DNA of 64,000 nucleotides, taken from contig CP040678.1 of assembly GCA_005954745.1 (NCBI GenBank), forward strand, positions 62,001-126,000, in the 5' to 3' direction. This document shows positions 26,591 through 35,865 of this stretch, piece by piece. The notes below the pieces were generated by a model, which was not told where the DNA came from, made no database searches, and saw only the letters and a list, made by a program, of their open reading frames with translations. Each line of letters starts with the position of its first letter. Position 1 is the first letter of the stretch. A program made the position numbers and the translations under genes. This DNA comes from Halostella pelagica. Its GTDB lineage: Archaea; Halobacteriota; Halobacteria; Halobacteriales; Natronoarchaeaceae.

Positions 26591-27397
26591 ATGACCCGAG
26601 AGTCGGCTGACGAGACGTTAGAGCGCCGGCTCGAATCGCTCCAGTTCGCCGCCGGATCGTCGGTCCGCGTCCGGATCCTCCGGACGCTCGCCGACGGCGA
26701 CCGGACCAGCGACGACCTCAAGCGCCGACTCGACGTCCCGCGGACGACGCTCCGGCGAAACCTCGTCGAACTGACCGACCGTCACTGGATCGACCACGAC
26801 GCTGCAGCCGATGCGTACGGACTCACACCCGCCGGGGAACTCGTACTCTCGGGCGTCGAGGACGCCATCGAACCGGTCGGGGCCGCGACCGATGTCGGCG
26901 CTTTCCTCCGAGACCTCCCCGTGTCGCCGCCGGTCGCGCCGTCGGCGCTCGCGGCCGCCGAGATAACCGTCGCGACGGAGGCCGACCCGTTCCGCCCAGT
27001 CTCACGGGTCCGAGAACACCTCGACGGGACGGGCCGTGTCCGTGGGTTCGTCCCCGTCATTAATCCGGTGTACGTCTCCGCAGTCGCGGACCTTCAGAGC
27101 GACGCCGTCCCGTTCGAGTTCGTCACCGACGCCGCCGCCATCGAGACGTTCCGGGATACCCACCGAGACGCGTTCGACCTCCTGCTGGCGTCGCCGACGG
27201 CTGATCTCTACGTCGCCGACTCGGTCCCGGAGTACGGAATCGCGCTCCTCGACGAACACGTCTTCGTCGGCGGGTACGACGGAACCATGCGTCCCAACTC
27301 TACTCTCCGGGCGGACCGCGGCGAACACCGCTCAATCGTCGAGTGGGCGACCGATGCGTTCGACCGGGTCAGGGCGAGGGCGACGCCGTTGGACTGA
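26591..27397 (+). CDS. Winged-helix transcription regulator
   Basis: A 268-residue protein with an N-terminal winged helix (RTSDDLKRRLDVPRTTLRRNLVELTDRHWI) and a large alpha/beta C-terminal domain resembling the effector part of FilR1-like archaeal regulators. The ATG at 26591 (MTRESADE) is chosen since the preceding codons are low-bias. Target and ligand are unknown. It is convergent with the Bat-type sensor. Confidence 0.8.
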   Translation: MTRESADETLERRLESLQFAAGSSVRVRILRTLADGDRTSDDLKRRLDVPRTTLRRNLVELTDRHWIDHDAAADAYGLTPAGELVLSGVEDAIEPVGAATDVGAFLRDLPVSPPVAPSALAAAEITVATEADPFRPVSRVREHLDGTGRVRGFVPVINPVYVSAVADLQSDAVPFEFVTDAAAIETFRDTHRDAFDLLLASPTADLYVADSVPEYGIALLDEHVFVGGYDGTMRPNSTLRADRGEHRSIVEWATDAFDRVRARATPLD

Positions 27398-27460
27398 CCG
27401 CTGCGTACCGTCTGACCACTGGGCCAAAATTCCCCGTTCCCCCGGGTCGGTCGCGACCGC

Positions 27461-30400
27461 TCATTCGTCGTCTCCGTCGCGCCCGTTCTCGAACAGTTGC
27501 GACAGGATCCGCTGCTGGCCGACGCGGAGGTGGCGGTTGACCGTCGGCTGGGTGATGTCGAGCATCTCGGCGACCTCCTCGCCGGTGCTCTCTCGCGGCC
27601 AGTCGAAGAAGCCGGCGAAGTAGGCGGTCCGAATCACTTCGAGTTGCCTGTCGGTCATCCCCTCGAACAGCGCCGTCACCACGTCCCGTCTGGTCTTGAG
27701 CGCGCGCTGGACGTCGTGGCGGGCGACGAGTTCGACGCTCCGGTAGTCGTCTTCGAGCGCCCCGACGAACTCGCGGACCGAAGTCGCCGGCGGTACGTCG
27801 ACGACGACTTCGAGTTCCGTTCCGTCCGCCCGTATCGTCCGGGGGCGCCCCCCGCGTCTAACGAGTTTCGCCGCCAGCGCGTCACTTGCGATGGTCGCCT
27901 CGAACCGACAGCGGTCTGCTGTTTCGCTCACCAGCCGATACGTCTGTACGGAGACGAGGTCGTCGAGTAACGTCTCGACGGTTTCCGGGTCCGCGCCGAT
28001 GGTCTCGAAGAACAGTTGCGTCTGGTCGGGTGTGTTCGCGCCGAGCCCTTCGTACTCGACCTGACATCCGGTTTCTCTCGCCACCTTCGAGAGGAACTCG
28101 TCGAGGGCGTCCACTCGAAGCGTGAGTTCGAGGAGGGTGTCGGCGTGCAGCGCTCGCCGCGTCTTTGCGGCGTTGATCGAGTTGGCGATGTTGCGCCCCA
28201 ACTCCTCGAACACCGTCCGCTCCAGGTCGCAGAACGCGTTCGGCTCGTCCGCGTACACCGTCAGAACGCCGTGGTCGTACTGGCCGAACGAAAGCGGGAC
28301 GCTGACGACAGAGTGCAGGTCCGCGGCCAGCGCGTGCTTTCGCCAGTCCTCCGCTTTCAGCTGTTCGACGACGCTGCCGACGATCGTCGACTTGCCAGAC
28401 AGCGCGGCAGCGACGGACGGTTCCGCGTCGTCCTGTCGGAGCGAAAGGGCGTTCAGATACTCTGGAGCGGACCCGGCCCACGCTCGCGGGGTGAGTTCCG
28501 TCCGTCCGCTCTCGAAACCGCCGATCCAGGCGAAAGAGATGTTCTCCGCATCGACTAGTCGCTCACACACCGTCTCTTCGATCGCTTCCTGACTGTCGGC
28601 CTGGATGAGCGTCCGGTCGATCGAGCGAATGATCTCGTTGATACCGATCTGCCGTCTGAGTCGACGGTTCTGCTCGCTGAGTTCCGCGTCGCGTTCCCGG
28701 AGTGCAGCCTCGCTCTCGAGGCGGTCGAACGCTGCTTCCGTGGTCGCGGCGAGCGTTTCGACGAGTCGTCGCGTCTCGTCGTCGATAGTCGTCGTCTCCG
28801 CCACAGCGACGAACACGCCGTGGTCACCCAGCGGGACTAACAGACCGTTCCCGCTAGTGGGGCACACCGCTTCGTCGACGGGGTCGACGTCGTCGAGCGT
28901 AGTTTGCGTTCGCGTGACGAACGTGTCCCACACTAGCGAATCGTTGTCGCCGATGTCAACGGGGCTCGGGCCGTCACAGACATCGACGAACCCGTCCGTG
29001 TACGCGGCCGGGTCGAGGCAGCTATTCTCGCCGTCGAGGAGGTACACTGCGATGCCGTCGACGTCGAGAACGTCACCGGCGGCGTCGGCGACCAGTCCCG
29101 CTACTTCGGACTCCGTCTCGGTGTTTAACAGACTGTGAGCCACGTCGTGGAGTGACTTGAGCGCGAGTTCGCGCTCTTTCTGCTCGGTAATGTCCTGAAT
29201 CGATCCCCGGACCCGATCTACCTCGCCGTCCTCGTAGACGGGTTCGCCGATAGACCGCACCCATCGTTCGTTCCCCTCCCGCGTGACGATCTTCGCCTCC
29301 AGGTCGTACTCCTCTCCGTTCTCTACCGCGTCTCTGACGGCGTCTCGGACGCGCTGGTGGTACTCGGACCGGTAGAACTCGATCCCGTCGTCGACGCTGA
29401 TATCCTCCTCAGGGGGGACATCGTGGATGTGATACACCTCGTCCGTCCAGGCCATGTCGGTGTCGCCGTCGCGGACGTCGAATTCCCAGGCGCCGACCTG
29501 AGCGAGGTGTTGGGACTGCTGGAGCATGTTTTTGGTTCGTTTCAGTTCCCGCTCGCGCTCTTTCTGCTCGGTGACATCTCGACCGATACCGGCGATCACT
29601 CTCTCTCCCTGAGGGTCTTCGAGCGGTGCTGCGACGAACTCGTAGGGTATCTGTTCCCCGTCTTTCGTCAGTATATCCGCCCGTAGATACTCGCCTATCA
29701 TCTCGTCTATTCGACCGATGGCCGCCGTAACCGCCTCTCGGTCGTCTTCGACGAAGAACTCCCGCGCGTGCATCGATTCGACCTCCTCGCGAGAGTATCC
29801 CGTCACGCGACACAGGCTCTCGTTCCACCGCTGGAGGGCCCCGTCCTCGTCGAAGACGTAGAACATGTCGTCGATCGTGTCCAGGATCTTGTCGGTGTAC
29901 TGCCTGTGACGTTCGAGTTGTCGCTCCCGCTCGCGTAGCTTCCGTTCTCGCTTCTTGCGGTCGGTCACGTCCCGGCCGATACCGACAATGATCGTGTCCT
30001 CGCCGCGGACCGCCAGTTCGGACGCAACGAACTCGTAGGGTATCTGTTCGCCGTCTTTCGTCAGGAGTGGTGCCTCCACCCGCGCGTGTCCCTCCTCGTA
30101 CACCGTTTCGATCGCCGACAGTATCCTGTCGACGTAGGGCTCGTCGAAGAACTCCAGCGAGTGCATCGATTCCAGTTCCGCGTCAGTGTACCCCGTCACC
30201 TCGTTCAGGGTCCGGTTCCACTGTCTGAGCAGTCCGTCCCGGTCCAGAACGTAGAACACGTCGTCGACGGCCTCCAGTATCTTCCCGGTGTGGGCCCGGT
30301 ACTGTTCGAAGCGGCGCTCGCGCTCCCGCGTTTCGAACACGTAGCCGGTCCAGCGAGAGATGAGGCCGACGATCGCCTTCTCGGCGGGCGTGAACGGTTC

Positions 30401-31120
30401 GTCACGGGGGTCCCGGCCGACGAAACAGAGCGTCCCGTAAACCTCGCCGCGAACGGTCAGTTTCCCGCCGAGATACCAGCCGACGTTACTGAACTCGGAG
30501 TCCATCCCGTCCGCAGTCGACGCATCGTACACGCTGCGGATGTCGTCCGACTCGACGGTGTCCCGGCAGTACGTGTTCGAGATGTCGGTTTCCGAACCCT
30601 CGCTAACGAGGTCACTCCCGTGAACCGTCCGTATCTCGTATCGTCCCGAGGACCCGTCGATCCGACTGACGAACCCGCTCGCCGCGCCGAGGTGGTCGCA
30701 GCCGAGTTCGAGCAGTCGCCGGACCTTGACCTCGTCGTCGAGCGACGCGTCGGACGCGATCCGGTACAGCCTCGGGCGGTACTTCTCGGTCACCTGTTCC
30801 GTCCGCTCACGCTCTCGCAGCGTCGACGCCAGGTCGTCGACGGCGTCGGCGAGTTCCCCCACGCCGTCGTCTCTCTCCGCCGTCACCGTCACGTCGTACT
30901 CGCCCTCGTCGAGTCGTTCGACGGCCTCGATCACGCGTTCGAGGTCGTCAGTCGGTCCGTCCACGGTGGCGAGAGCGACGCCGCCGACCATGAGGACCCC
31001 CTCTAGCGCCGGGCGCGAACCGGCGATAGCTGCGACTCCGGCCGCGGCGACCGAGAGAGCGGCTATCACCCCCGGCCCGATACCATTCGCGATAGCGATA
31101 CGGAACGAGCCAGTTTTCAT
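27461..31120 (-). CDS. Multi-sensor Bat-type transcription regulator (HAMP-GAF-PAS-PAS-PAS-GAF-GAF-HTH)
   Basis: A 1219-residue regulator. The order is: two N-terminal hydrophobic segments (about 9-33 and 38-53), a HAMP-like linker (60-110), a GAF domain (130-265), three PAS domains (about 270-385, 400-530, 540-665), two GAF domains (about 675-810 and 835-980), a bacterioopsin-activator module (985-1150) and an HTH_10 domain (FAGFFDWPRESTGEEVAEML) at the end. PAS repeats share the FYV(L/F)D(R/E)DG pattern and end in GIGRDVT. No histidine kinase domain is present, so it probably binds DNA directly in response to light, oxygen or redox signals. An AT-rich promoter lies at 31161-31172. Confidence 0.9.
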   Translation of the reverse strand: MKTGSFRIAIANGIGPGVIAALSVAAAGVAAIAGSRPALEGVLMVGGVALATVDGPTDDLERVIEAVERLDEGEYDVTVTAERDDGVGELADAVDDLASTLRERERTEQVTEKYRPRLYRIASDASLDDEVKVRRLLELGCDHLGAASGFVSRIDGSSGRYEIRTVHGSDLVSEGSETDISNTYCRDTVESDDIRSVYDASTADGMDSEFSNVGWYLGGKLTVRGEVYGTLCFVGRDPRDEPFTPAEKAIVGLISRWTGYVFETRERERRFEQYRAHTGKILEAVDDVFYVLDRDGLLRQWNRTLNEVTGYTDAELESMHSLEFFDEPYVDRILSAIETVYEEGHARVEAPLLTKDGEQIPYEFVASELAVRGEDTIIVGIGRDVTDRKKRERKLRERERQLERHRQYTDKILDTIDDMFYVFDEDGALQRWNESLCRVTGYSREEVESMHAREFFVEDDREAVTAAIGRIDEMIGEYLRADILTKDGEQIPYEFVAAPLEDPQGERVIAGIGRDVTEQKERERELKRTKNMLQQSQHLAQVGAWEFDVRDGDTDMAWTDEVYHIHDVPPEEDISVDDGIEFYRSEYHQRVRDAVRDAVENGEEYDLEAKIVTREGNERWVRSIGEPVYEDGEVDRVRGSIQDITEQKERELALKSLHDVAHSLLNTETESEVAGLVADAAGDVLDVDGIAVYLLDGENSCLDPAAYTDGFVDVCDGPSPVDIGDNDSLVWDTFVTRTQTTLDDVDPVDEAVCPTSGNGLLVPLGDHGVFVAVAETTTIDDETRRLVETLAATTEAAFDRLESEAALRERDAELSEQNRRLRRQIGINEIIRSIDRTLIQADSQEAIEETVCERLVDAENISFAWIGGFESGRTELTPRAWAGSAPEYLNALSLRQDDAEPSVAAALSGKSTIVGSVVEQLKAEDWRKHALAADLHSVVSVPLSFGQYDHGVLTVYADEPNAFCDLERTVFEELGRNIANSINAAKTRRALHADTLLELTLRVDALDEFLSKVARETGCQVEYEGLGANTPDQTQLFFETIGADPETVETLLDDLVSVQTYRLVSETADRCRFEATIASDALAAKLVRRGGRPRTIRADGTELEVVVDVPPATSVREFVGALEDDYRSVELVARHDVQRALKTRRDVVTALFEGMTDRQLEVIRTAYFAGFFDWPRESTGEEVAEMLDITQPTVNRHLRVGQQRILSQLFENGRDGDDE

Positions 31121-31160
31121 TGGGCGCTTTTCGTGTCGAACAACTATGATGGCACCGGGT

Positions 31161-31172
31161 AAATATATATTT
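31161..31172 (-). promoter_or_regulatory. AT-rich probable TATA box of the Bat-type regulator
   Basis: AAATATATATTT, the strongest AT stretch nearby, lies 41-52 bases before the reverse-strand ATG at 31120. This implies a short 5' leader. Confidence 0.5.
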
Positions 31173-31355
31173 CCATACCAATATTCCTCGGACTAATGGC
31201 TAGAGGAACCTCAATCGGTGAGAACGAGTCTCGAGAGAAACACCCCGGATCGGAGTTCCATCCGACTTGCGGAAAACATGTATCGTGTCGCAGAGGCCGC
31301 GCGTTTACACACGTAGTGAACAGTTCGATACCCGAGTCCGGCCAACTACCTGGCG

Positions 31356-31604
31356 ATGCTCGACGCCAGTCCGTCCGAGGACCCGACCCGTCCGAGTACC
31401 TGGATCGTGAAAGCGTTGGCCGACGCGGTCGACATCGATCCGGTCGCGCTGCACCCGCCGCTCTACGACGTGATCGATCTGGACACGCTCGACCGGCTTT
31501 TCGGGTCCGGGAACGTGACTACTGTTGAATTCGAATATCACGGCACTGCGGTCACGGTACGCGAAGACGAGATCGTCGTCGACGGAACCGCATACGAACC
31601 CTGA
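31356..31604 (+). CDS. HalOD1 output-domain protein
   Basis: An 82-residue protein starting MLDASPSEDPTRPSTW. The fold pattern, with VKALADAVDIDPVALHPPLYDVID, then LDTLDRLF and two terminal strands (VEFEYHGTAVTV, EIVVDGTAYEP), is the HalOD1 domain, a stand-alone or C-terminal output domain typical of haloarchaea. Ligand and role are unknown. It starts 235 bases from the divergent Bat-type gene and may share signalling. Confidence 0.82.
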   Translation: MLDASPSEDPTRPSTWIVKALADAVDIDPVALHPPLYDVIDLDTLDRLFGSGNVTTVEFEYHGTAVTVREDEIVVDGTAYEP

Positions 31605-31676
31605 TACGTCGACGCTATCTCACTCGGCCGCAGTCCCGGGCAGTAAAACAGTCAACGCCCGTCTCGTCGAGGAGCG

Positions 31677-32963
31677 CTACGTCCCGTGCTGCCAGGAGCC
31701 CATGTACTCGCGCTGTTCGTCCGTCAGGTCGTCGAACTCGACGCCTTCGGCAGCGAGTTTTATCTCCGCGACTTCGCGGTCCAGGTCGTCCGGCACGTCG
31801 TGAACGCCGGCGTCGTACTCTTCCGGATTGGCGACTATCTCACGGACGCAGGCGGCCTGAATCCCGAAGCTCTGGTCCATGACCTCCACGGGGTGACCCA
31901 TCGCGATGGGGCTGGCGAGGTTGACCAGACGCCCTTCCGCAAGGACGTTCAGGCGCGTCCCGTCCTCAAGTTCGTACTCGTGGACGCCGTCGCGAGCCTC
32001 GCGCTCGCTCACGGCGAGGTCCGAGAGCGCGTCGAGATCGATCTCGATGTCGAAGTGGCCGGCGTTTGCGAGCAGGACGCCGTCTTTCATCTTCGGATAA
32101 TGCTCGCCCGTGATCACGTCGCGGTTGCCCGTCGTCGTGATGAACACGTCGCCCACTTCGGCGGCCTCCGCCATCGGCATGACGTCGTACCCCTCCATGT
32201 GCGCTTCGAGCGCGCGGCGGGGTTCGACCTCGGTGACGATGACGTTCGCGTTCTGGCCGGCGGCCTTCTTCGCGACGCCCTTGCCGACGTAGCCGTGCCC
32301 CGAGATGACGACGTTTTTGCCGGCCCACGAGAGGTTCGTCGTCATGGCGATGTTCGCGAGCGAGGACTCGCCCGTCCCGTGGACGTTGTCGAACAGCTGT
32401 TTCATCGGCGTGTCGTTGACCGCGAAGACGGGGTATTTCAGCTCGCCGTCGTCGTCCATCGCGCGGAGCCGGTGGACGCCCGTCGTCGTCTCCTCGCACC
32501 CGCCGACGATGCCGTCGATGAGTTCGGGGTAGTCCTCGTGGATGGCGGCAACCATGTCCATCCCGTCGTCGACGGTGAGCGTCGGTTCGTGGGCGATGAC
32601 TGCCTCGATAGCGGCATAATACTCCTCGTCGTCGACCTCCCGCTTGGCGTAGCTGGTGATCGAGTCGTTAGCGTCCAGCGCCGCGCTCACGTCGTCGTGG
32701 GTCGACAGCGGATTACAGCCGGTGATGGCGACCTCCGCCCCGCCAGTCGCGAGCAGTTCGACGAGGACGGCGGTTTTCGCTTCGACGTGCATCGCCATAC
32801 CGATCCGCTCCCCGTCGAGCGGACGTTCCGTCTCGAACTCCTCGCGGAGCGACTCCAGGATCGGCATGTGCTGGCGCGCCCAGTCCATCTTGCGGCGGCC
32901 CTCTTGGCGAGCGGTCTCTACGTCGTCTAGCTGCTCGCTGATGGCCGGATAGCCGTCAGTCAT
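31677..32963 (-). CDS. ahcY: S-adenosylhomocysteinase
   Basis: Hydrolyses S-adenosylhomocysteine to adenosine and homocysteine, relieving product inhibition of methyltransferases. The 428-residue protein starts at the ATG at 32963 (MTDGYPAISEQ). It shows NAD-binding VVISGHGYVGKGVAKK, the metal-independent catalytic region around GCNPLSTHDD, and the C-terminal AMGHPVEVMDQSF. Length is normal for the archaeal/short form. MtaD at 39634 handles the same metabolite by deamination. Single gene. Confidence 0.95.
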   Translation of the reverse strand: MTDGYPAISEQLDDVETARQEGRRKMDWARQHMPILESLREEFETERPLDGERIGMAMHVEAKTAVLVELLATGGAEVAITGCNPLSTHDDVSAALDANDSITSYAKREVDDEEYYAAIEAVIAHEPTLTVDDGMDMVAAIHEDYPELIDGIVGGCEETTTGVHRLRAMDDDGELKYPVFAVNDTPMKQLFDNVHGTGESSLANIAMTTNLSWAGKNVVISGHGYVGKGVAKKAAGQNANVIVTEVEPRRALEAHMEGYDVMPMAEAAEVGDVFITTTGNRDVITGEHYPKMKDGVLLANAGHFDIEIDLDALSDLAVSEREARDGVHEYELEDGTRLNVLAEGRLVNLASPIAMGHPVEVMDQSFGIQAACVREIVANPEEYDAGVHDVPDDLDREVAEIKLAAEGVEFDDLTDEQREYMGSWQHGT

Positions 32964-33216
32964 GTGTACTGCGAGGACGAGAAGCGGGAAAACGCTACCG
33001 AACCGTTCCGACGACACGCCGCCGAACGGCACAGTCTCACCCCCGCTCGCCGTACTCGGAGGAAAACAGAGCGGTGTGATAGGCCGGGAATCGGAATGAC
33101 AGTGTTCTACGTCTCGGTGTATCGCAGGCGGCCCGCGCTCTGTGGGTGAGGCGTCGTTCGGGGTGTCGAAAGCAGAGTGTGTTTCGCGTGCGAGTGCGTC
33201 AGGTTACGGTGAGCGG

Positions 33217-33770
33217 TTACGACCCGTTGCCGTTCCCGTTGTTGCCGTTCCCGTTGTTTCCGTTGCCGTTCCCGTTGTTTCCGTTGCCATTGTTCCCGTT
33301 TCCGTTTCCGGGACCGCCGTCGTTAGCTCCGTCCGCAGTTTCGTCTTCTTCCTCTTCGTCTTCTTCCTCTTCCTCAACTTCCTCCTCTTCGTCTTCTTCA
33401 TCTACTTCGTCTTCTTCCTCTTCCTCATCTTCCTCCTCTTTTTCATCTTCGTCGTTACCGCGGTCCGCAGGCGGCCCACGGTCGTCGTCATCGTCCGGAC
33501 CCGCGTGACTCGGCGGACCTTGATCCGTTTCGTTGTCGTCACCGTCGGGGCCGCGGTCTTCGGGCGGGCCGCGTTCCGTTTCGTTCTCGTCACTGTCCGG
33601 GCCACGGTCCTCGGGCGGGCCTCGATCCGTTTCGTTGTCGTCACCGTCGGGGCCGCGGTCTTCAGGCGGGCCGCGTTCCGTTTCGTTCTCGTCGGGACCG
33701 CGGTCCTCGGGCGGGCCGCGTTCAGTTTCGTTGTCGCCGTCCGGGCCCGCGTGGCTCGGCGGGCCCGTCT
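33217..33770. repeat. Coding tandem repeats of the surface protein gene
   Basis: Four to five degenerate units of about 36-45 bases encoding ERGPPEDRGPD-type repeats (about 33490-33770), then a GAA/GAG run (33340-33455) and GGAAACGG-type units encoding NGNGNN (33220-33310). Units differ by point changes and small in-frame length changes. Confidence 0.7.
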
Positions 33771-34278
33771 GACCGGGCGCGTTACTGGGGTTGTTTGACA
33801 CGACGAAGTCGGCGATCAGGAGTCCGCGCGGGCCGTCGGTGTCGCTGCTGTTTAGCTCCCCCATGAAGCTCGTCAGGTAGAGGCCGAAGTTCTTCTGCTC
33901 GTACCCCTGTTCGTCATCCCCGCCAGCGACGAGCGTCGCCTCGGTAGACGCGGACGTGTCGTCGACGGTGGCCGTGACGCTGACGTTCACCGTCTCGGAC
34001 GGGGCCGGCAACTCGACTGTTCCGTTCGTGATCCCGTAGTCGCCCGCTCCGCCGTACGTGGCGTTGTCGTCGGTGACTGCGACCGACACCGTTCCGTTAT
34101 CCACGTCGTCTCCCGTGACGGTCACGGTAGCTGTGCCATCGCTGTTTTGCGCGACATCGACGGAGAGATCCGTGTTCGCCGCGGCCGCGACTCCGCCCGC
34201 AGCCATAGCGGGTGCGACCATCGATACCACCAGCGCGACGCCGACCGCGAGCGCCGATAGCTTTCGTATCTGACTCAT
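33217..34278 (-). CDS. Secreted low-complexity cell-surface protein with acidic and Pro/Gly repeats
   Basis: A 353-residue exported protein. It has a Sec signal peptide (MSQIRKLSALAVGVALVVSM, cleavage near AMAA). A beta-rich N-terminal domain (30-150) is followed by a tandem repeat region (about 195-275) of units like ERGPPEDRGPDG, then a Glu/Asp run (about 285-325) and a final NGNGNN repeat. There is no membrane anchor. The repeat DNA also yields an artefactual plus-strand reading. Function unknown; adhesion, extracellular matrix or ion binding are possible. The start ATG at 34278 directly precedes the signal peptide. Confidence 0.82.
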   Translation of the reverse strand: MSQIRKLSALAVGVALVVSMVAPAMAAGGVAAAANTDLSVDVAQNSDGTATVTVTGDDVDNGTVSVAVTDDNATYGGAGDYGITNGTVELPAPSETVNVSVTATVDDTSASTEATLVAGGDDEQGYEQKNFGLYLTSFMGELNSSDTDGPRGLLIADFVVSNNPSNAPGQTGPPSHAGPDGDNETERGPPEDRGPDENETERGPPEDRGPDGDDNETDRGPPEDRGPDSDENETERGPPEDRGPDGDDNETDQGPPSHAGPDDDDDRGPPADRGNDEDEKEEEDEEEEEDEVDEEDEEEEVEEEEEDEEEEDETADGANDGGPGNGNGNNGNGNNGNGNGNNGNGNNGNGNGS

Positions 34279-34487
34279 TTCACTCCGAGAATGACCGGTA
34301 CTGCGCATAAACCCCGTTTCCCGTTCAGTTCGTTCAATAACTCGATAGAGGGGGACAGAACGTTTTAGAGCGTTCAAAAACATACCTGAGAGTTTAAAAT
34401 CCGACTAATTGGGCGGTGGTGGGACGGTCGACCCAGTTTCAGGGTGTGCGAATTACGGTGCCGTCGTCACCGCACAGCACGCGTCTG

Positions 34488-34562
34488 ATACTGTCGGACG
34501 GTCCTGTGTGACGAGGTTCGACCTCTTTGTGTGGACAGTCCTCATCGCCCTGTCCGACAGTA
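34488..34562 (+). repeat. Dispersed hairpin repeat, copy C
   Basis: A 75-base element with ends ATACTGTCGGACGG (34488-34501) and CTGTCCGACAGTA (34550-34562). The core GTGACGAGGTTCGAC is shared with copies B, D and E, but the inner hairpin is weaker. It lies 3' of dppF and 5' of the surface protein gene, both on the reverse strand. Confidence 0.8.
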
Positions 34563-34566
34563 CGGC

Positions 34567-35865
34567 TCACTCGCTTCGGTTCGTGTTCGACGAGTCGTCC
34601 GGCCGGTAGCGGTGACACGTGACGGCGCAGCCGTCGGATCTGTGTTGCGCCGGTCGCTCACGCTCGCAGACGCTCGGAAACGTCTCCGCGAGCCGCTCCG
34701 ACGCGGCGCTCGCATCGCCGTCAGCGAACGCCGTGAGCGCCTCCGATAGCGACCGCTCAGCCCGTTCGTTGGCGAGTTCCTGCGCCACGCCGTACTCCTC
34801 GCGAACGGCCGCCGCGACTGCGGCCGGGGACGGTGTTTCGTCGTCGCCGCCGAGGCGCTCGCGGACCGATTCGAGGCCGATGTCGCCGTTCCGGAGGCCG
34901 ACGCGGAGCGCGAACACCGACTGGAAGGTCGACTGGTCGATATCGAGGTCGTCGGGCGGGATGACCGCCTGACAGCGGGTGTGGAAGCGGCAGCCGTCGG
35001 GCGGCGAGGCGGGGTCGGGAACCTCGCCGTCCAGTTCGGCGTCTCCGAGTTGCTCGTGTGGGTCTGGGTCGGGAATCGCCGCGAGGAGCGCGCGCGTGTA
35101 GGGGTGTTTCGGGTCGTCGAACAGACTCTCCGTCGGACCGCGTTCGACGAGTTCGCCCAGATACATCACCGCGACCCGGTCGCAGAGTCGCTCGACGACG
35201 CTCATGTCGTGGCTGATGAGCAAGATGGCGAGGTCGAAGGCTTCCTGAAGGTCCTGAACCAGAGCGAGTATCTCCGCCTGAACGGAAACGTCGAGCGCGC
35301 TCACGGGTTCGTCCAGTACGAGTACGTCCGGGTTCAGCGACAGCGCCCGGGCGAGCGCGGCCCGCTGTTTCTGCCCGCCGGACAGTTCGTGCGGGTAGCG
35401 CTCGCGGTCGTCCGCGGCGAGGCCGACGACTTCCAGCAGCGATTCGACGCGCTCGCGCCGCCGATCCGCGTCGTCGAGGCCGTGAGCGACCATCGGTTCG
35501 GCGACGGACTCGCCGATAGTCATTCGCGGGTCGAAACTCGAACCGGGGTCCTGAAACACTATCTGGACTCGCCGTCTGAAGCGCTTTCGCTGGGTCCGAG
35601 ATTGGTCTGCGATGTCTTGCCCGGCGACCGTCACCGATCCAGCCGTGGGTGATTCGAGCGAGAGCACCGTCCGCGCGACCGTCGACTTGCCGCAGCCGGA
35701 TTCGCCGACCAGTCCGAGCGTCTCCCCGCGCCGGAGGTCGAAGGAGACGCCGTCTACCGCCCGGACGCGACTCGTCTCGCGGTTCAACCACCCGCTCCGG
35801 ACGGGGTAGTGCTTTTCGAGGCCGCGGACGGACAGAAGCGCCGACGAGTCGGTGGCGTCACTCAT
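34567..35865 (-). CDS. dppF: Dipeptide/oligopeptide ABC transporter ATPase (DppF/OppF type)
   Basis: One of two ATPases powering a peptide (or nickel-chelate) importer. The 432-residue protein has Walker [11 protein letters not shown]-loop FQDP, signature LSGGQKQR and Walker B VLVLDEP. The Cys cluster CRFHTRC and later Cys residues near the end are typical of this family, but they are spread over an about 115-residue C-terminal extension. It overlaps dppD by eight bases, so it is in the operon dppC-dppD-dppF. No substrate-binding protein is encoded nearby. Confidence 0.9.
   Translation of the reverse strand: MSDATDSSALLSVRGLEKHYPVRSGWLNRETSRVRAVDGVSFDLRRGETLGLVGESGCGKSTVARTVLSLESPTAGSVTVAGQDIADQSRTQRKRFRRRVQIVFQDPGSSFDPRMTIGESVAEPMVAHGLDDADRRRERVESLLEVVGLAADDRERYPHELSGGQKQRAALARALSLNPDVLVLDEPVSALDVSVQAEILALVQDLQEAFDLAILLISHDMSVVERLCDRVAVMYLGELVERGPTESLFDDPKHPYTRALLAAIPDPDPHEQLGDAELDGEVPDPASPPDGCRFHTRCQAVIPPDDLDIDQSTFQSVFALRVGLRNGDIGLESVRERLGGDDETPSPAAVAAAVREEYGVAQELANERAERSLSEALTAFADGDASAASERLAETFPSVCERERPAQHRSDGCAVTCHRYRPDDSSNTNRSE

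Noticed and set aside
33142-33798. A plus-strand Val/Phe-rich frame that looks like a membrane protein
   Set aside because: It is the antisense of GAA/GAC repeats of the secreted acidic protein, which has a signal peptide and an ATG.
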